Source of the DNA: CBDCYS01 sp965226245
Lineage (GTDB): Bacteria > Acidobacteriota > Terriglobia > Bryobacterales > UBA6623
Length of the DNA: 64,000 nucleotides
Assembly (NCBI GenBank): GCA_965226245.1
Contig: CBDDCL010000015.1
Span: 620,001-684,000, forward strand
Direction of reading: 5' to 3'
The notes beneath the pieces are model-generated. The model was not told the DNA's origin. It saw only the letters and a program-made list of their open reading frames with translations, and did no database searches. Below are positions 36,674 through 45,389 of the stretch, piece by piece (position 1 is the stretch's first letter; the number at the start of each line of letters is the position of its first letter). Both the position numbers and the translations under genes were made by a program.

Positions 36674-37726
36674 TTGAATCGCATCGCGAAAAAACCGCAT
36701 ACAAACACCCAAGTGCGTTTCGTGCCTCTAATTGGTCTGTGGCTTCTTATGGCCGCGGCCTGGAGTTGTGGCCCGCAAACAGGCGAAAGCGGCTCCCTCG
36801 CTGCGACCCCCGTCTTGCAAACCTACGAGAGCGGAACCGTCGCGGTCACAATCGAGATAAACGCCGACAGCATCACCGTGGCGGATCAGTTGGAAGTTGC
36901 CGTCGAGGTAGTCGCCGGCGAGCAACAGAGGGTTGTGTTCCCCGGCGTCGAAGACAAGCTCGGTGAGTTTCGTGTTACCGGCACCCGTTTGGCTGATCCG
37001 AAGCTCCTTGACGGCGGACGGGTGGCACGGCGCCAGACCTATGTGCTCGAACCGTTCCTGCCTGGCGAATACGAGATCCCTGAGCTGACGATCGGCTTCA
37101 GCGACGAGGGAGCCGAGGAAGACTCCCAGCAGAGCATCAAGACCGATCCGATCGACATTGAGGTGCGGTCGCTGCTTCCCGACTCCGAAGAAGAGCCGGA
37201 CATCAAAGAAGCAAGCGGCCCGGTGGAACTGCCCGGGGTGGACGCCTGGGTCTACTGGCTTGTTGCAGCGGCTGTATTCATCGCGTCGGCGGCGGGCTAT
37301 TTCCTGTGGAGGCGGCGCCGCGCGAAAGCTCGGATCGAAGAAATTCCCCCGCCACCCCACGAAGTCGCCTACCGCGAGCTGGACGCGCTGTTAGCGGAGA
37401 ACCTCATCGGCAGGGGGCTGGCCAAGCTCTTCTACGTGCGGCTCTCGAACATCCTCAGGCACTACATCGAGGACCGCTTCGGTCTGCGCGCTCCCGAGAG
37501 TACAACGGAGGAATTCCTCATCGCCTTGCGGGCCAGCACGGCTCTCGAGCAGCGGCATAAGGATTTGTTAAGGCGGTTTCTCGAACACTGCGATCTGGTG
37601 AAATTCGCCAAGCTCAAGCCCTCGGGGGATGAGATCGAAGGGGCTGTCACGGCCTGCAGAGAGTTCATCAAGCAAACGGAACCGTCGCTGGGAATCATCC
37701 CTGAAACTGTCGCCCCGAGACTGTAA
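36674..37726 (+). CDS. BatD-like/DUF4381-like membrane lipoprotein, first gene of Bat cluster
   Basis: About 350 residues. Signal with lipobox-like AAWSC; beta-rich periplasmic domain resembling part of BatD (VAVTIEINADSITVADQLEV, TYVLEPFLPGEYEIPELTI); transmembrane helix about residues 195-215 (VYWLVAAAVFIASAAGYFLW); then a cytoplasmic helical domain (YRELDALLAENLIGRGLAKL, YYVRL-type, TTEEFLIALR) as in BatD C-termini. Start is uncertain: TTG 36674 aligns with the repeat-borne TTG of batC, GTG 36713 gives a shorter signal, and an open frame reaches back to 36635 through repeat DNA. In other bacteria this gene stands between DUF58 and batA. Confidence 0.72.
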   Translation: MNRIAKKPHTNTQVRFVPLIGLWLLMAAAWSCGPQTGESGSLAATPVLQTYESGTVAVTIEINADSITVADQLEVAVEVVAGEQQRVVFPGVEDKLGEFRVTGTRLADPKLLDGGRVARRQTYVLEPFLPGEYEIPELTIGFSDEGAEEDSQQSIKTDPIDIEVRSLLPDSEEEPDIKEASGPVELPGVDAWVYWLVAAAVFIASAAGYFLWRRRRAKARIEEIPPPPHEVAYRELDALLAENLIGRGLAKLFYVRLSNILRHYIEDRFGLRAPESTTEEFLIALRASTALEQRHKDLLRRFLEHCDLVKFAKLKPSGDEIEGAVTACREFIKQTEPSLGIIPETVAPRL

Positions 37727-37876
37727 AATATGGAGTAGGTAAGGTCATGGAAGGGGCTGCCCTCCAAGCGCTCCACGGTCCCGGGCGCCCCCCAAAAGGC
37801 GCCGACGTCGCCCGCTGAGGCCCGGAGCTCGCTGGCTGCGGCCATCCGAAGCAACGTAGAGGACTGACCAGCAGAA

Positions 37877-38935
37877 ATGTTTCGTTTCGAGTCTCCGTGG
37901 ATGTTTCTGGTTTTGTTGCTGCTGCCGCTCGTGGTCTACTTGCACGAGCGGCGTGGTTCCACGGGAGCCTTGCGCTTCTCCGCCACCGGAGACGTGAAGC
38001 GGGCGGGCAGTTCTTTGCGGCAAAACTTGGCGCCCCTCCTCCTGGTCATTCGGGTATTGGTACTGCTTGCTCTTGGGATTGCCCTGGCTCGTCCCCAAAT
38101 GGGCACCGAACAGGTTCGCGACGTCAGCCGTGGGGTGGCCATCGAGATGGTGTTGGACCGTTCGAGCAGCATGGGGGCCGAGCTGCGCTACGAAGGCCGC
38201 CGGATGAACATTCTGGAGATGGCCAAGAAAGTGTTCCAGCAGTTTGTCGAGGGTGACGGCGAAGAACTGGGAGGGCGCCCTTCCGATCTGATCGGGATGG
38301 TGACTTTCGCGCGCTACGCCGATACCGTGTGTCCGCTGACGCTGGCCCATGATGCCCTGCTGCAGTTCTTGCCTACGGTCAAACTGGTTCAGCAGCAGAA
38401 CGAGGACGGCACGGCGATTGGCGACGCCGTGGCGCTGGCGGCGGCCCGGCTCCAGAAGGCCGAGGAGACGCTGGCGCGGCAAAGCGGTGAGGAAAAGGAT
38501 TACGAGATCAAGAGCAAGGTCATTATTCTGCTGACCGACGGGGTCAATAATGCCGGCGAGCGTACGGTTCAGGAAGCAGCTGACCTCGCCAAGCAATGGG
38601 GCATCAAGATCTACGCCATCGGCATCGGCGGCGAGAACAACTCGCGCTATAAAACCATCTTCGGAACTTTCAGCCTGCCGATGGGCCAGGGTGGTGTTGA
38701 CGAAGAGGCTCTCAGGGTTTTGGGGGAGACAACGGACGGAATTCATCGCGTGATCGAAGATGCCTCGGATCTGCGGGAGGTCTACGAGGAGATCGACAAG
38801 CTGGAGACGAGCGATATCGAGACAACTCGCTTTCTGGACTACCGCGAAATCTTTCCCCCCTTCGCGCTTGTCGGTTTGGGATTGCTGATCCTGGAAGTGG
38901 GTTTGGGCGCCACCGTGTTTCGGAGAATCCCGTGA
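37877..38935 (+). CDS. batA: BatA, VWA-domain membrane protein
   Basis: 352 residues. N-terminal hydrophobic segments (PWMFLVLLLLPLVVYLHERR, then LLLVIRVLVLLALGIALARP), a periplasmic/cytoplasmic VWA domain about 85-290 with MIDAS residues DRSSSMG, GTAIGDAV and LTDGVNN, and a C-terminal transmembrane helix (PFALVGLGLLILEVGLGATV). The order TM-TM-VWA-TM is that of Bacteroides aerotolerance BatA. Stop overlaps the batB start (CCGTGATC). The preceding 150 bp (37727-37876) holds no gene. Confidence 0.92.
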   Translation: MFRFESPWMFLVLLLLPLVVYLHERRGSTGALRFSATGDVKRAGSSLRQNLAPLLLVIRVLVLLALGIALARPQMGTEQVRDVSRGVAIEMVLDRSSSMGAELRYEGRRMNILEMAKKVFQQFVEGDGEELGGRPSDLIGMVTFARYADTVCPLTLAHDALLQFLPTVKLVQQQNEDGTAIGDAVALAAARLQKAEETLARQSGEEKDYEIKSKVIILLTDGVNNAGERTVQEAADLAKQWGIKIYAIGIGGENNSRYKTIFGTFSLPMGQGGVDEEALRVLGETTDGIHRVIEDASDLREVYEEIDKLETSDIETTRFLDYREIFPPFALVGLGLLILEVGLGATVFRRIP

Positions 38936-39957
38936 TCGAAACGCGTTTGCTTGCGATCGACATGCTCTACCTGTGGTGGGTGATCCCGTTGCTGGGCGCG
39001 GCCTGCTTCTATGCCGCCATGAAGCGCCGCCGCGCTCTGGAGCAGTTCGCCGAGGCAGGGCTTCTGCCTCAGATCAATACCACTCTCAGCAGCGGCCGCA
39101 GACGCTGGAAGGCGGCGTTGCTGCTGGCGGGGTTTGCCTGCGCTGTAGTGGCGCTGGCCCGCCCGGCGTGGAACCCGGCGCCGCGGGAGGTTCGGCGCAG
39201 CGGCCGGGATGTTGTTTTCCTTCTCGATGTTTCGAAGAGCATGCTGGCCGAAGACCTGGCGCCGAACCGGCTGGAGCGTGCCAAGCTCGCCATGATCGAC
39301 ACGATTGAGAGGTTGCAAGGGGATCGTGTTGCGCTGGTGGCTTTCGCCGGCACGGCCGTGATCAAGTGCCCGCTGACGCTCGATTACGGGTTCTTCCGCT
39401 TGGCGCTGAGTGACATTTCTCCCGCCAGCGTCTCGCGCGGAGGGACGCTCATCGGCGATGCCATTCGGAAGGCGATCGGCGAGGTTTTCGACGAGGGCCG
39501 GAAGGGGTTTCGCGATCTCATCTTGATTACCGACGGCGAGGATCACGAAAGCTTTCCGGTCGAGGCTGCCAAGATGCTGGGCGAACAAGGCATCCGCCTG
39601 ATTGCCATCGGGCTGGGGGACGAAAACCAGGGCAGGAGAATCCCGATCACTAGAGGCGGGCGGAAGACTTTCCTGCAGTACAACGGTCAGGAGATCTGGT
39701 CGAAACTGGATGCCGTGACTCTCCGCCAGATGGTCAATGCCACGCCCGGCGGACGCTACCTGAACGTTTCTACCGGCGCTATCGACCTGGGCGACGTATA
39801 CGTCAAACTAATAGCAAGCGCCGAGAAGACCGAGCTGGGGTCGATGGAAATCGAGCGCTACGAAGAGAAGTTTCAGGTTTTCTTGGGATTGGCGTTCTTG
39901 CTCCTTTGCTTGGAGATGGCGGTAAGCGAAAGGAAGCCGGGAGGCCGGCATGGCTGA
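38932..39957 (+). CDS. batB: BatB, VWA-domain membrane protein
   Basis: 341 residues from GTG overlapping the batA stop. Same plan as BatA: two N-terminal hydrophobic helices (MLYLWWVIPLLGAACFYAAM, ALLLAGFACAVVALARPAW), VWA domain with DVSKSM, GGTLIGDAI and ITDGEDH, then a C-terminal transmembrane helix (FLGLAFLLLCLEMAV). Conserved RxxARPAW before the VWA domain is typical. BatA and BatB are thought to form a membrane complex with BatC-E; the biochemical role is unresolved. Confidence 0.92.
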   Translation: MIETRLLAIDMLYLWWVIPLLGAACFYAAMKRRRALEQFAEAGLLPQINTTLSSGRRRWKAALLLAGFACAVVALARPAWNPAPREVRRSGRDVVFLLDVSKSMLAEDLAPNRLERAKLAMIDTIERLQGDRVALVAFAGTAVIKCPLTLDYGFFRLALSDISPASVSRGGTLIGDAIRKAIGEVFDEGRKGFRDLILITDGEDHESFPVEAAKMLGEQGIRLIAIGLGDENQGRRIPITRGGRKTFLQYNGQEIWSKLDAVTLRQMVNATPGGRYLNVSTGAIDLGDVYVKLIASAEKTELGSMEIERYEEKFQVFLGLAFLLLCLEMAVSERKPGGRHG

Positions 39958-39971
39958 TCTGGACACCGGAG

Positions 39972-40450
39972 CCGCGACCGTCAGGGAGCGGTTATCCTAA
40001 AAACGGCAGTTAGTCGTCTTCGAACCGCCCCAACCTTGTGACGAGACGTCAGTTGGACCCGAGTGTCGTCGGGGACCGGCGGGTGAAGATTGCAACTGCT
40101 CCGCAGTTGCAATATCAGCACATAAGATACGTTCTTTCAATATGTTACAACGAATGCTAGAACGTCCAACTGCCGTTTTTAGGGTTATCCACCCATGCGC
40201 TCAAAGTAGACACTAGAGCCGCGACCGTCAGGGAGCGGTTATCCACCCATGCGCTCACTTGGACACTAGAGCCGCGACCGTCAGTGCCTCTATTGTGAAA
40301 TCCTTGCAAGAAATGGCGGAAAACTCGGGGGCCAGATTCAGAGCCCCGACCGCGAGGGAGGGGTTACCCCCTTCGACGCGCCTCATCCGACGGCGACTAC
40401 GCTCCCCGTTTTGGTTGCGGCTGGTCCGCGTCAGGGAGCGGTTGTCCCGT
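39972..40450 (+). repeat. Cluster of AGAGCC hairpins and dispersed repeat between batB and batC
   Basis: Hairpin CCGCGACCGTCAGGGAGCGG at 39972-39991 and 40219-40238, truncated at 40272. The two full copies and the truncated one share flanks (GGACACTAGAGCC, GGTTATCC). A further hairpin, CCCCGACCGCGAGGGAGGGG, at 40344-40363 starts a full-length dispersed element: CATCCGACGGCGACTACGCT, then TTTTGGTTGCGGCTGGTCCG and CAGGGAGCGGTTG, where the TTG is the likely batC start. It interrupts an otherwise compact operon by about 480 bp. Confidence 0.85.
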
Positions 40451-41605
40451 CAAACGCTCAAACGCAACGGTCGCGGGAAGCCGCACCTCCGCACTCTCAT
40501 CGCTACCCTCGCTACCATTGCTTGGCTCGTTGGTGTCCCAGCGGCCCACGCCCAATCCGCAAGAAGCCTCGTCCAGCAGGGCAACGAAGCCTACCAAAAG
40601 GAAGAATACAGCAACGCATTGGAGTCCTACGAAAAGGCCGCCGAACAAGCGCCTGACTCTCCCCGCATCTGGTTCAACCGCGGCAGCGCCCTTTACAAGG
40701 AAGGCCAGTACGACAAGGCGATGGACGCCTTCGAGCAAGCGGCGCTGAGCAGCGACGACGCGATGATCGAGGCCCTCAGCAAGTTCAGTCAGGGCAACAC
40801 TTCCTTTCGGAAGGGCGTTGCGCGGCAGGAAACCGACCCGCAACAGGCGCTGGCTTCGGTCGAAACAGGAGTGCGGCTCTACCAGGATGCTCTGAAAGTC
40901 AACCCTGGCCTGAATGACGCCCGGCACAACATCGAAGTCGCCCGGCGAATGATCGAGCGGCTGAGGGAACAGCTCGAGAATCAGCCTCCGAGTCCTTCGC
41001 AAGGGCAACAAAAGAATCAAAACCAAGATCAGCAGGACCAGAATCAACAGCAAGACGCATCAGAACAGTTGAAGGACCTGATTGAACAGCAAAAGGATGC
41101 TGCTGAGCAGAGCGAGTCCGCCGCCCAGCAACAGAAGAGCGACCCAGACTCTCAACAGATGGAGCGGAAGGCCGAGGATCTGGCCAACCGGCAGAAGCAG
41201 CTCCAGGATGAAACCGAAAAGCTGGCCGAGAAGATGAACTCCCAGCAACAACAGCAGCAATCGTCCCCCGGCGAACAGGCGCAAGAGAATCTCGAACAAG
41301 CCGCCCAAAAGCAAGCCAAGGCGGAACAACAGCTCAAAGATCAGAAGTTCGACGAAGCCCAGGCGTCCCAGAAAGAGGCCCAAAATGACCTGGAAAAAGC
41401 TCTGCAAGCGATGAATGGGAAGCCCGCCGGCCAGGAGCAGCAAGATCAATCCCAGCAAACCGCACGGAACCAGCCTGCCAGCAATGAACAGCAGCAGCAG
41501 ATGCAGCAAGCTGCCGAAGACATCCTCAACAAGGAAAAGGCCGATCGTCAGCGGCGTCAAACCGGAATCGCGATTCGAATCGTGCCTGTGGACAAAGACT
41601 GGTAG
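40442..41605 (+). CDS. batC: BatC-like TPR protein with Gln-rich C-terminus
   Basis: About 387 residues from TTG 40442 (AGGGAG just upstream, lying within the repeat); the open frame reaches back to 40259 through repeat DNA. Signal peptide (TLIATLATIAWLVGVPAAHA). TPR repeats about 40-165 (LVQQGNEAYQKEEYSNALES, WFNRGSALYKEGQYDKAMDA). From about 180 to 375 the protein is extraordinarily rich in Gln, Glu, Asn and Lys, with coiled-coil character (KNQNQDQQDQNQQQDASEQL). Ends in IRIVPVDKDW. BatC in other species is a short TPR protein, so the Gln-rich tail is notable. Spacing to batD is 2 bp. Confidence 0.8.
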   Translation: MSRQTLKRNGRGKPHLRTLIATLATIAWLVGVPAAHAQSARSLVQQGNEAYQKEEYSNALESYEKAAEQAPDSPRIWFNRGSALYKEGQYDKAMDAFEQAALSSDDAMIEALSKFSQGNTSFRKGVARQETDPQQALASVETGVRLYQDALKVNPGLNDARHNIEVARRMIERLREQLENQPPSPSQGQQKNQNQDQQDQNQQQDASEQLKDLIEQQKDAAEQSESAAQQQKSDPDSQQMERKAEDLANRQKQLQDETEKLAEKMNSQQQQQQSSPGEQAQENLEQAAQKQAKAEQQLKDQKFDEAQASQKEAQNDLEKALQAMNGKPAGQEQQDQSQQTARNQPASNEQQQQMQQAAEDILNKEKADRQRRQTGIAIRIVPVDKDW

Positions 41606-41607
41606 CT

Positions 41608-43515
41608 ATGTTCGCGAAATCAGTGAACAGTTCGACGCTATTCTTTGCCCTGCTGGCGGGGTTGTTGTCCGTCTGCCCGGCATCGCTTGGTCTTACCGCG
41701 CTTGCGCAGCCCTTCAACGTCCAAGCTGCGATCGAGAAAAACCAGGTTTTTGTCGGCGAGTCTTTCGTTTTCCAGATCCAGATCGAAGGCAGCGACTCGC
41801 CCGAGAAGCCTGATGTGTCGGGGATTTCCGATTTCACCGTCCAGGAGTTGGGCGGACAGCAGAACAGCAGCCAGTCGATGACGATCATTAACGGGCAGGT
41901 CAACCAGGTCGTCAAGCGGGGCTACATCTTCTCCTACCGTCTGACGCCAAAGCGCGAAGGGCGGCTCGCCATTCCGTCGATCAGCGTTTCGGCGGACGGC
42001 AAGTCCATGGCCACGCGGCCGATCTCGATTCGGGTCGTTCCACCCGTTGAGAGCCGGGACTTTAAGCTGCGAATGTCTCTTTCCGAGACAAAGGCCTACG
42101 TCGGCCAGCCGGTGACCCTGACGACGATCTGGTATGTCGGGAAGGACGTTCGAGAGTTCTCGTTCAATGTGCCCGTGCTCGACGACGGCCGCTTTGTGGT
42201 CGCTGGCTCTGATCCCCCTATCGATCCCCAGCGCCGTGACCGCTACGTCCGCATTCCGTTGGGGAATAGCCAAATTATCGGTGAAAAGGGGCAGGGAAGT
42301 CTCGACGGTAAGGACTATTTGACCGTCCGTTTCAGAAGGACACTCATACCGAAGCAGGCGGGGAACATCGTCTTGCCGAAGGCGACGGTTACTTGTCAGA
42401 CACTCAAGGGATACAGTCGCGACGGACGCCGCGGGTCCTTTGACGATTTCTTCGGTAATGACTTTTTCGGCATGGGGCGCCGTGCCGTTTACGAGACTGC
42501 GGTTGTCCCGTCCAATCGCCCGGCGCTTCAAGTGCTCGAGCTGCCAACCACCGGCCGCCCGGCGGGCTTCAGCGGACTTGTGGGTAGGTACAAGATCGCC
42601 GCCGAAGCCACACCCGCGGAGATGAACGTGGGTGATCCGATCACCCTGACGGTGAAAATCTCCGGGCCACCTTACCTCGACAATGTTCAATTGCCGCCGC
42701 TGGCGGAACAGAACGCGCTCGACAGGGATTTCAAAATCCCTCGAGATAGAGCTCCGGGGACCGTGAAGGGCCGGGCAAAGGTATTCACCCAAACGATTCG
42801 TGCGCGGCATTCCGAGATCCATCGGATTCCTCCGATCGAGTTAAGCTATTTCGATCCCGAGAGCGGCCGCTACCAGCGCGCCAAAACCGAAGCCATTCCC
42901 ATAGCGGTTGCGAGCGCCAGGATCGTGACGGCCCGTGACGCGGAAGGACTTGCAATCGGAGAAAGCGTCCAGACGGAACTGGAGTCGCTCGAAGGAGGCA
43001 TCGCCGCTAACTATGAGGACTTCGACGCGCTCCAACTGCAAGCTTATGGCCCGGCCGCCTGGCTTCACTCGGCGGGTTGGGGTTGCCTGATTTTTCTGCC
43101 GCCTCTGACCTACGGCGGGTTGCTTGCCTTTGTCGTTTTTTCGCGGCGCCGCGATTCGGATCCGGCCTTGCGGCTGGCCCGGCAGGCGTTTCGGACTCTG
43201 TCCAAGGACTTGAAGGCTGTCGGAAAGATCCCCTCGGGCAACGCCGCCGAGCAAGATACGGCGCTGCTGCGGACCCTCCGGCAGTATCTTGGCGACCGTC
43301 TTGGCCTCGCCCCCGGGGCTCTGACCTTTGCCGATGTCGAACAGCGGCTGTCTGCGCGCAACGTCGATCCAGAGCTGATCCGAACACTGAACAACCTGTT
43401 TGACCGCTGTGAAGCCGGACGCTACGCCGGCGGCGCGCCAAGCGGGCAAACCGGAGCGAAAGCAGCCCAGCAGTTGCGCGAGGCCGCTGAAAAGCTGGAG
43501 CAGTCATTGAAATGA
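41608..43515 (+). CDS. batD: BatD-family exported membrane protein
   Basis: 635 residues. Signal peptide about 1-34; repeated beta-sandwich domains characteristic of BatD (FNVQAAIEKNQVFVGESFVF, QIQIEGSDSP, VKRGYIFSYRLTPKREGRL), a Gly/Phe/Asp-rich loop (FDDFFGNDFFGMG), a transmembrane helix about residues 495-515 (FLPPLTYGGLLAFVVFSRRR) and a cytoplasmic helical tail. Two bp after batC. BatD is the large periplasmic member of the aerotolerance cluster. Its C-terminal tail resembles that of the gene at 36674, suggesting both belong to one complex. Confidence 0.88.
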   Translation: MFAKSVNSSTLFFALLAGLLSVCPASLGLTALAQPFNVQAAIEKNQVFVGESFVFQIQIEGSDSPEKPDVSGISDFTVQELGGQQNSSQSMTIINGQVNQVVKRGYIFSYRLTPKREGRLAIPSISVSADGKSMATRPISIRVVPPVESRDFKLRMSLSETKAYVGQPVTLTTIWYVGKDVREFSFNVPVLDDGRFVVAGSDPPIDPQRRDRYVRIPLGNSQIIGEKGQGSLDGKDYLTVRFRRTLIPKQAGNIVLPKATVTCQTLKGYSRDGRRGSFDDFFGNDFFGMGRRAVYETAVVPSNRPALQVLELPTTGRPAGFSGLVGRYKIAAEATPAEMNVGDPITLTVKISGPPYLDNVQLPPLAEQNALDRDFKIPRDRAPGTVKGRAKVFTQTIRARHSEIHRIPPIELSYFDPESGRYQRAKTEAIPIAVASARIVTARDAEGLAIGESVQTELESLEGGIAANYEDFDALQLQAYGPAAWLHSAGWGCLIFLPPLTYGGLLAFVVFSRRRDSDPALRLARQAFRTLSKDLKAVGKIPSGNAAEQDTALLRTLRQYLGDRLGLAPGALTFADVEQRLSARNVDPELIRTLNNLFDRCEAGRYAGGAPSGQTGAKAAQQLREAAEKLEQSLK

Positions 43516-43548
43516 GCAAACGCAGGTCGTTGAAATGAGCAAACGCAG
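43507..43548 (+). repeat. Tandem duplication across batD stop and batE start
   Basis: TTGAAATGAGCAAACGCAG occurs at 43507-43525 and 43530-43548 (period 23 bp, one mismatch just before each copy). The first copy gives an ATG overlapping the batD stop (ATGA) but stops after eight codons; the second gives the working batE start. Confidence 0.9.
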
Positions 43549-44419
43549 ATTCAGAGCCCCGGGCGGGAGCCTGGGGTCAAGCCGGGTAAAAAGGGTCGCG
43601 CTGAATCTAGCCTTCCTCTTGGCCGTGCTGGCCGCGCTGAGCCCAACCCCTCTCCAAGCCGCCATGAGCGACAGCGAACTTCGCAGCGTGTTCGTCGAGG
43701 GCAATCAGCTATTTCGGGAAGCGAACGAGTTATCGCCGCAAAACTCGGTGGCGGCCGAAGATCTCTATCGGCGCGCCGCGCTGCGCTTTGAGCGCCTGGT
43801 GAATGCGGGGGGCATCCAGAACGGAAAACTCTTCTACAACATTGGCAACGCCTATTTTCGGACCAACGACATAGGACGCGCCATTCTCAACTACCGCATG
43901 GCGGAGCAGTATATTCCCAACGACCTGAACCTGCAACAGAACCTGAACCACGCGCGGCGTACTCGTCTCGACAGTTTCGAAGAGACCCAGGAGGCGAAAG
44001 TTCTGCGCACTCTGCTTTTCTGGCACTACGATTTCTCGACACGGTTGCGCTCGATCCTGTTCGCGGTTTTCTCGCTTGTTTTCTGGTCGGCGGTTTCGGC
44101 CGGACTGTTCCGCTCCGAGTGGGCTCCGAGGTGGCTGCCGGCCGCGAGTGGTGTCGCCGGCGCGCTGTTTCTGGGATCCCTGTTGGTCGAAACCTATGAG
44201 AAAGCCGGCGAGGTGACCGGAGTTGTCGTCTCGCGGCAAGTCATTGCCCGCAAGGGCGACGGCGAGAGCTACGAGCCGAGCTTCAAGGATCCCCTGCACG
44301 CGGGAACTGAGTTTCGGGTTATGGAGAACCGCGGCGATTGGCATCAGATCGAGCTGCCGGACGGCCGCCAATGCTGGATTCCTTCCCGCAACGCCGAGCT
44401 GGTCGACTCCTCCCCTTGA
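43535..44419 (+). CDS. batE: BatE-like protein: TPR, membrane helices and SH3-like domain
   Basis: 294 residues. The first 15 codons include an AGAGCC-family hairpin (43557-43576), then a signal/anchor (VALNLAFLLAVLAALSPTPL). TPR-like segment about 45-145 (LFYNIGNAYFRTNDIGRAIL, NYRMAEQYIPNDLNLQQNL). Two hydrophobic helices about 165-215 (RSILFAVFSLVFWSAVSAGL, then GVAGALFLGSLLVE). C-terminal bacterial SH3-like domain (VVSRQVIARKGDGESYEPSF, GTEFRVMENRGDWHQIELPD, GRQCWIPSRNAELV). This layout is that of BatE. Last gene of the cluster. Confidence 0.85.
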   Translation: MSKRRFRAPGGSLGSSRVKRVALNLAFLLAVLAALSPTPLQAAMSDSELRSVFVEGNQLFREANELSPQNSVAAEDLYRRAALRFERLVNAGGIQNGKLFYNIGNAYFRTNDIGRAILNYRMAEQYIPNDLNLQQNLNHARRTRLDSFEETQEAKVLRTLLFWHYDFSTRLRSILFAVFSLVFWSAVSAGLFRSEWAPRWLPAASGVAGALFLGSLLVETYEKAGEVTGVVVSRQVIARKGDGESYEPSFKDPLHAGTEFRVMENRGDWHQIELPDGRQCWIPSRNAELVDSSP

Positions 44420-44477
44420 CCTAACCGAGGTAACACGAGCGCCGGCCGTGACCTGGTGCACGCATTCTTGCGTGCCG

Positions 44478-44497
44478 TGTCGCCATTCCTGGCGACA
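44478..44497. repeat. Palindromic hairpin repeat (TGTCGCCA stem), copy 2
   Basis: Identical to 18343-18362 with the same CGTGCCG flank. Next to it GCACGCA (minus strand) pairs with TGCGTGC, making a second hairpin in tandem. Confidence 0.8.
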
Positions 44498-45229
44498 TCG
44501 CCTCGACGCGCTAGTTGAGCACCGCAAGCAAGCGCATAGAAAGCGGGTTAGCGCCGACCTGGCCCCTTCCAATCCGTGAAATCCGCAAAGTTTCTAAATC
44601 AGTCACGGAACTTTTATATTCTTATTCCCTTTGATAACAACAACATCTCCTTCCCTGCGTCCGGAAACCCGCTTCTCGTCGGCTATCATGGAAGCATAGA
44701 AAGAAATCGCGGGCTCTCCCAGGCGCCGAAACCGAATTCCCAACCGCCCCAACAGGCTGTAGGGGCGTAGGGGCGTAGGGCTGTAGGGGCGTAGCGTGCT
44801 ACGCCCGCAAACCGAATTCCCAACCGCCCCAACGAGTGGCGACGTGTCGGGAGACTGCTGCACAATTAAGAAAGCATTGGCGTCAGAAGAAAATGACGAG
44901 AAGCACCACTTTATGGCACGTAACAAGGCAGGATTTGCCACGCTCAGAGTCCCCAAAAGAAGCAGATGATCATGAAGAAGTCATTGATTCTTATGCAGCT
45001 TACAGGCGATCTTAGTGGTACCGGCCCCACCCCAAAGAACCACAAAATTCCCATATCGCTGCCATATTCTGCCATATTCATGGCTAACACATAGTAAACA
45101 AAGAACTTACGGAAGTGTCAGCGCGGAGGCGTACAGGATAGGTAACTGCGAGGGAAGCGTGCCGCCTCGCGTTGCCGAACGGCCCGGCTACGATTGGTTG
45201 ACCGAGCGGCCGCAACCCGAAACTCAGAG

Positions 45230-45249
45230 CCCCACCCGTGAGGGTGGGG
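45230..45249 (+). repeat. AGAGCC-family hairpin with GTGA tetraloop
   Basis: CCCCACCCGTGAGGGTGGGG: eight Watson-Crick pairs and a GNRA loop, flanked by AGAG and TC as in the other copies. Confidence 0.85.
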
Positions 45250-45389
45250 TCACAGTCGCCGTCCCCCACAAGCCCCGCACGAGGCGCAGGAAAACAAGCG
45301 GGGATGCAAGTCCGAGAACACGTCGGGGAACCGGCAAGCGCCGCCGGACGCATTTTCCCAAGCAACGAATCTGTCAGAATCGAACAACG

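Larger units (their letters stand above)
44420..45389. other. Long intergenic region rich in small repeats
   Basis: About 970 bp without a recognised gene. Holds a perfect palindrome (44478-44497). A direct repeat AACCGAATTCCCAACCGCC starts near 44729 and 44809, and GTAGGGGC tandem copies lie between its two copies (about 44758-44795). A/T-rich blocks near 44590-44650 resemble 55380-55430. CATATTCTGCCAT motifs near 45060 resemble about 18535-18560. An AGAGCC hairpin lies at 45230-45249. Open frames here have no family resemblance. Confidence 0.6.

Noticed and set aside
45015..45389. N-terminal extension of the 2-hydroxyacid dehydrogenase
   Set aside because: The extension is translated repeat and hairpin DNA; the family begins at ATG 45390.
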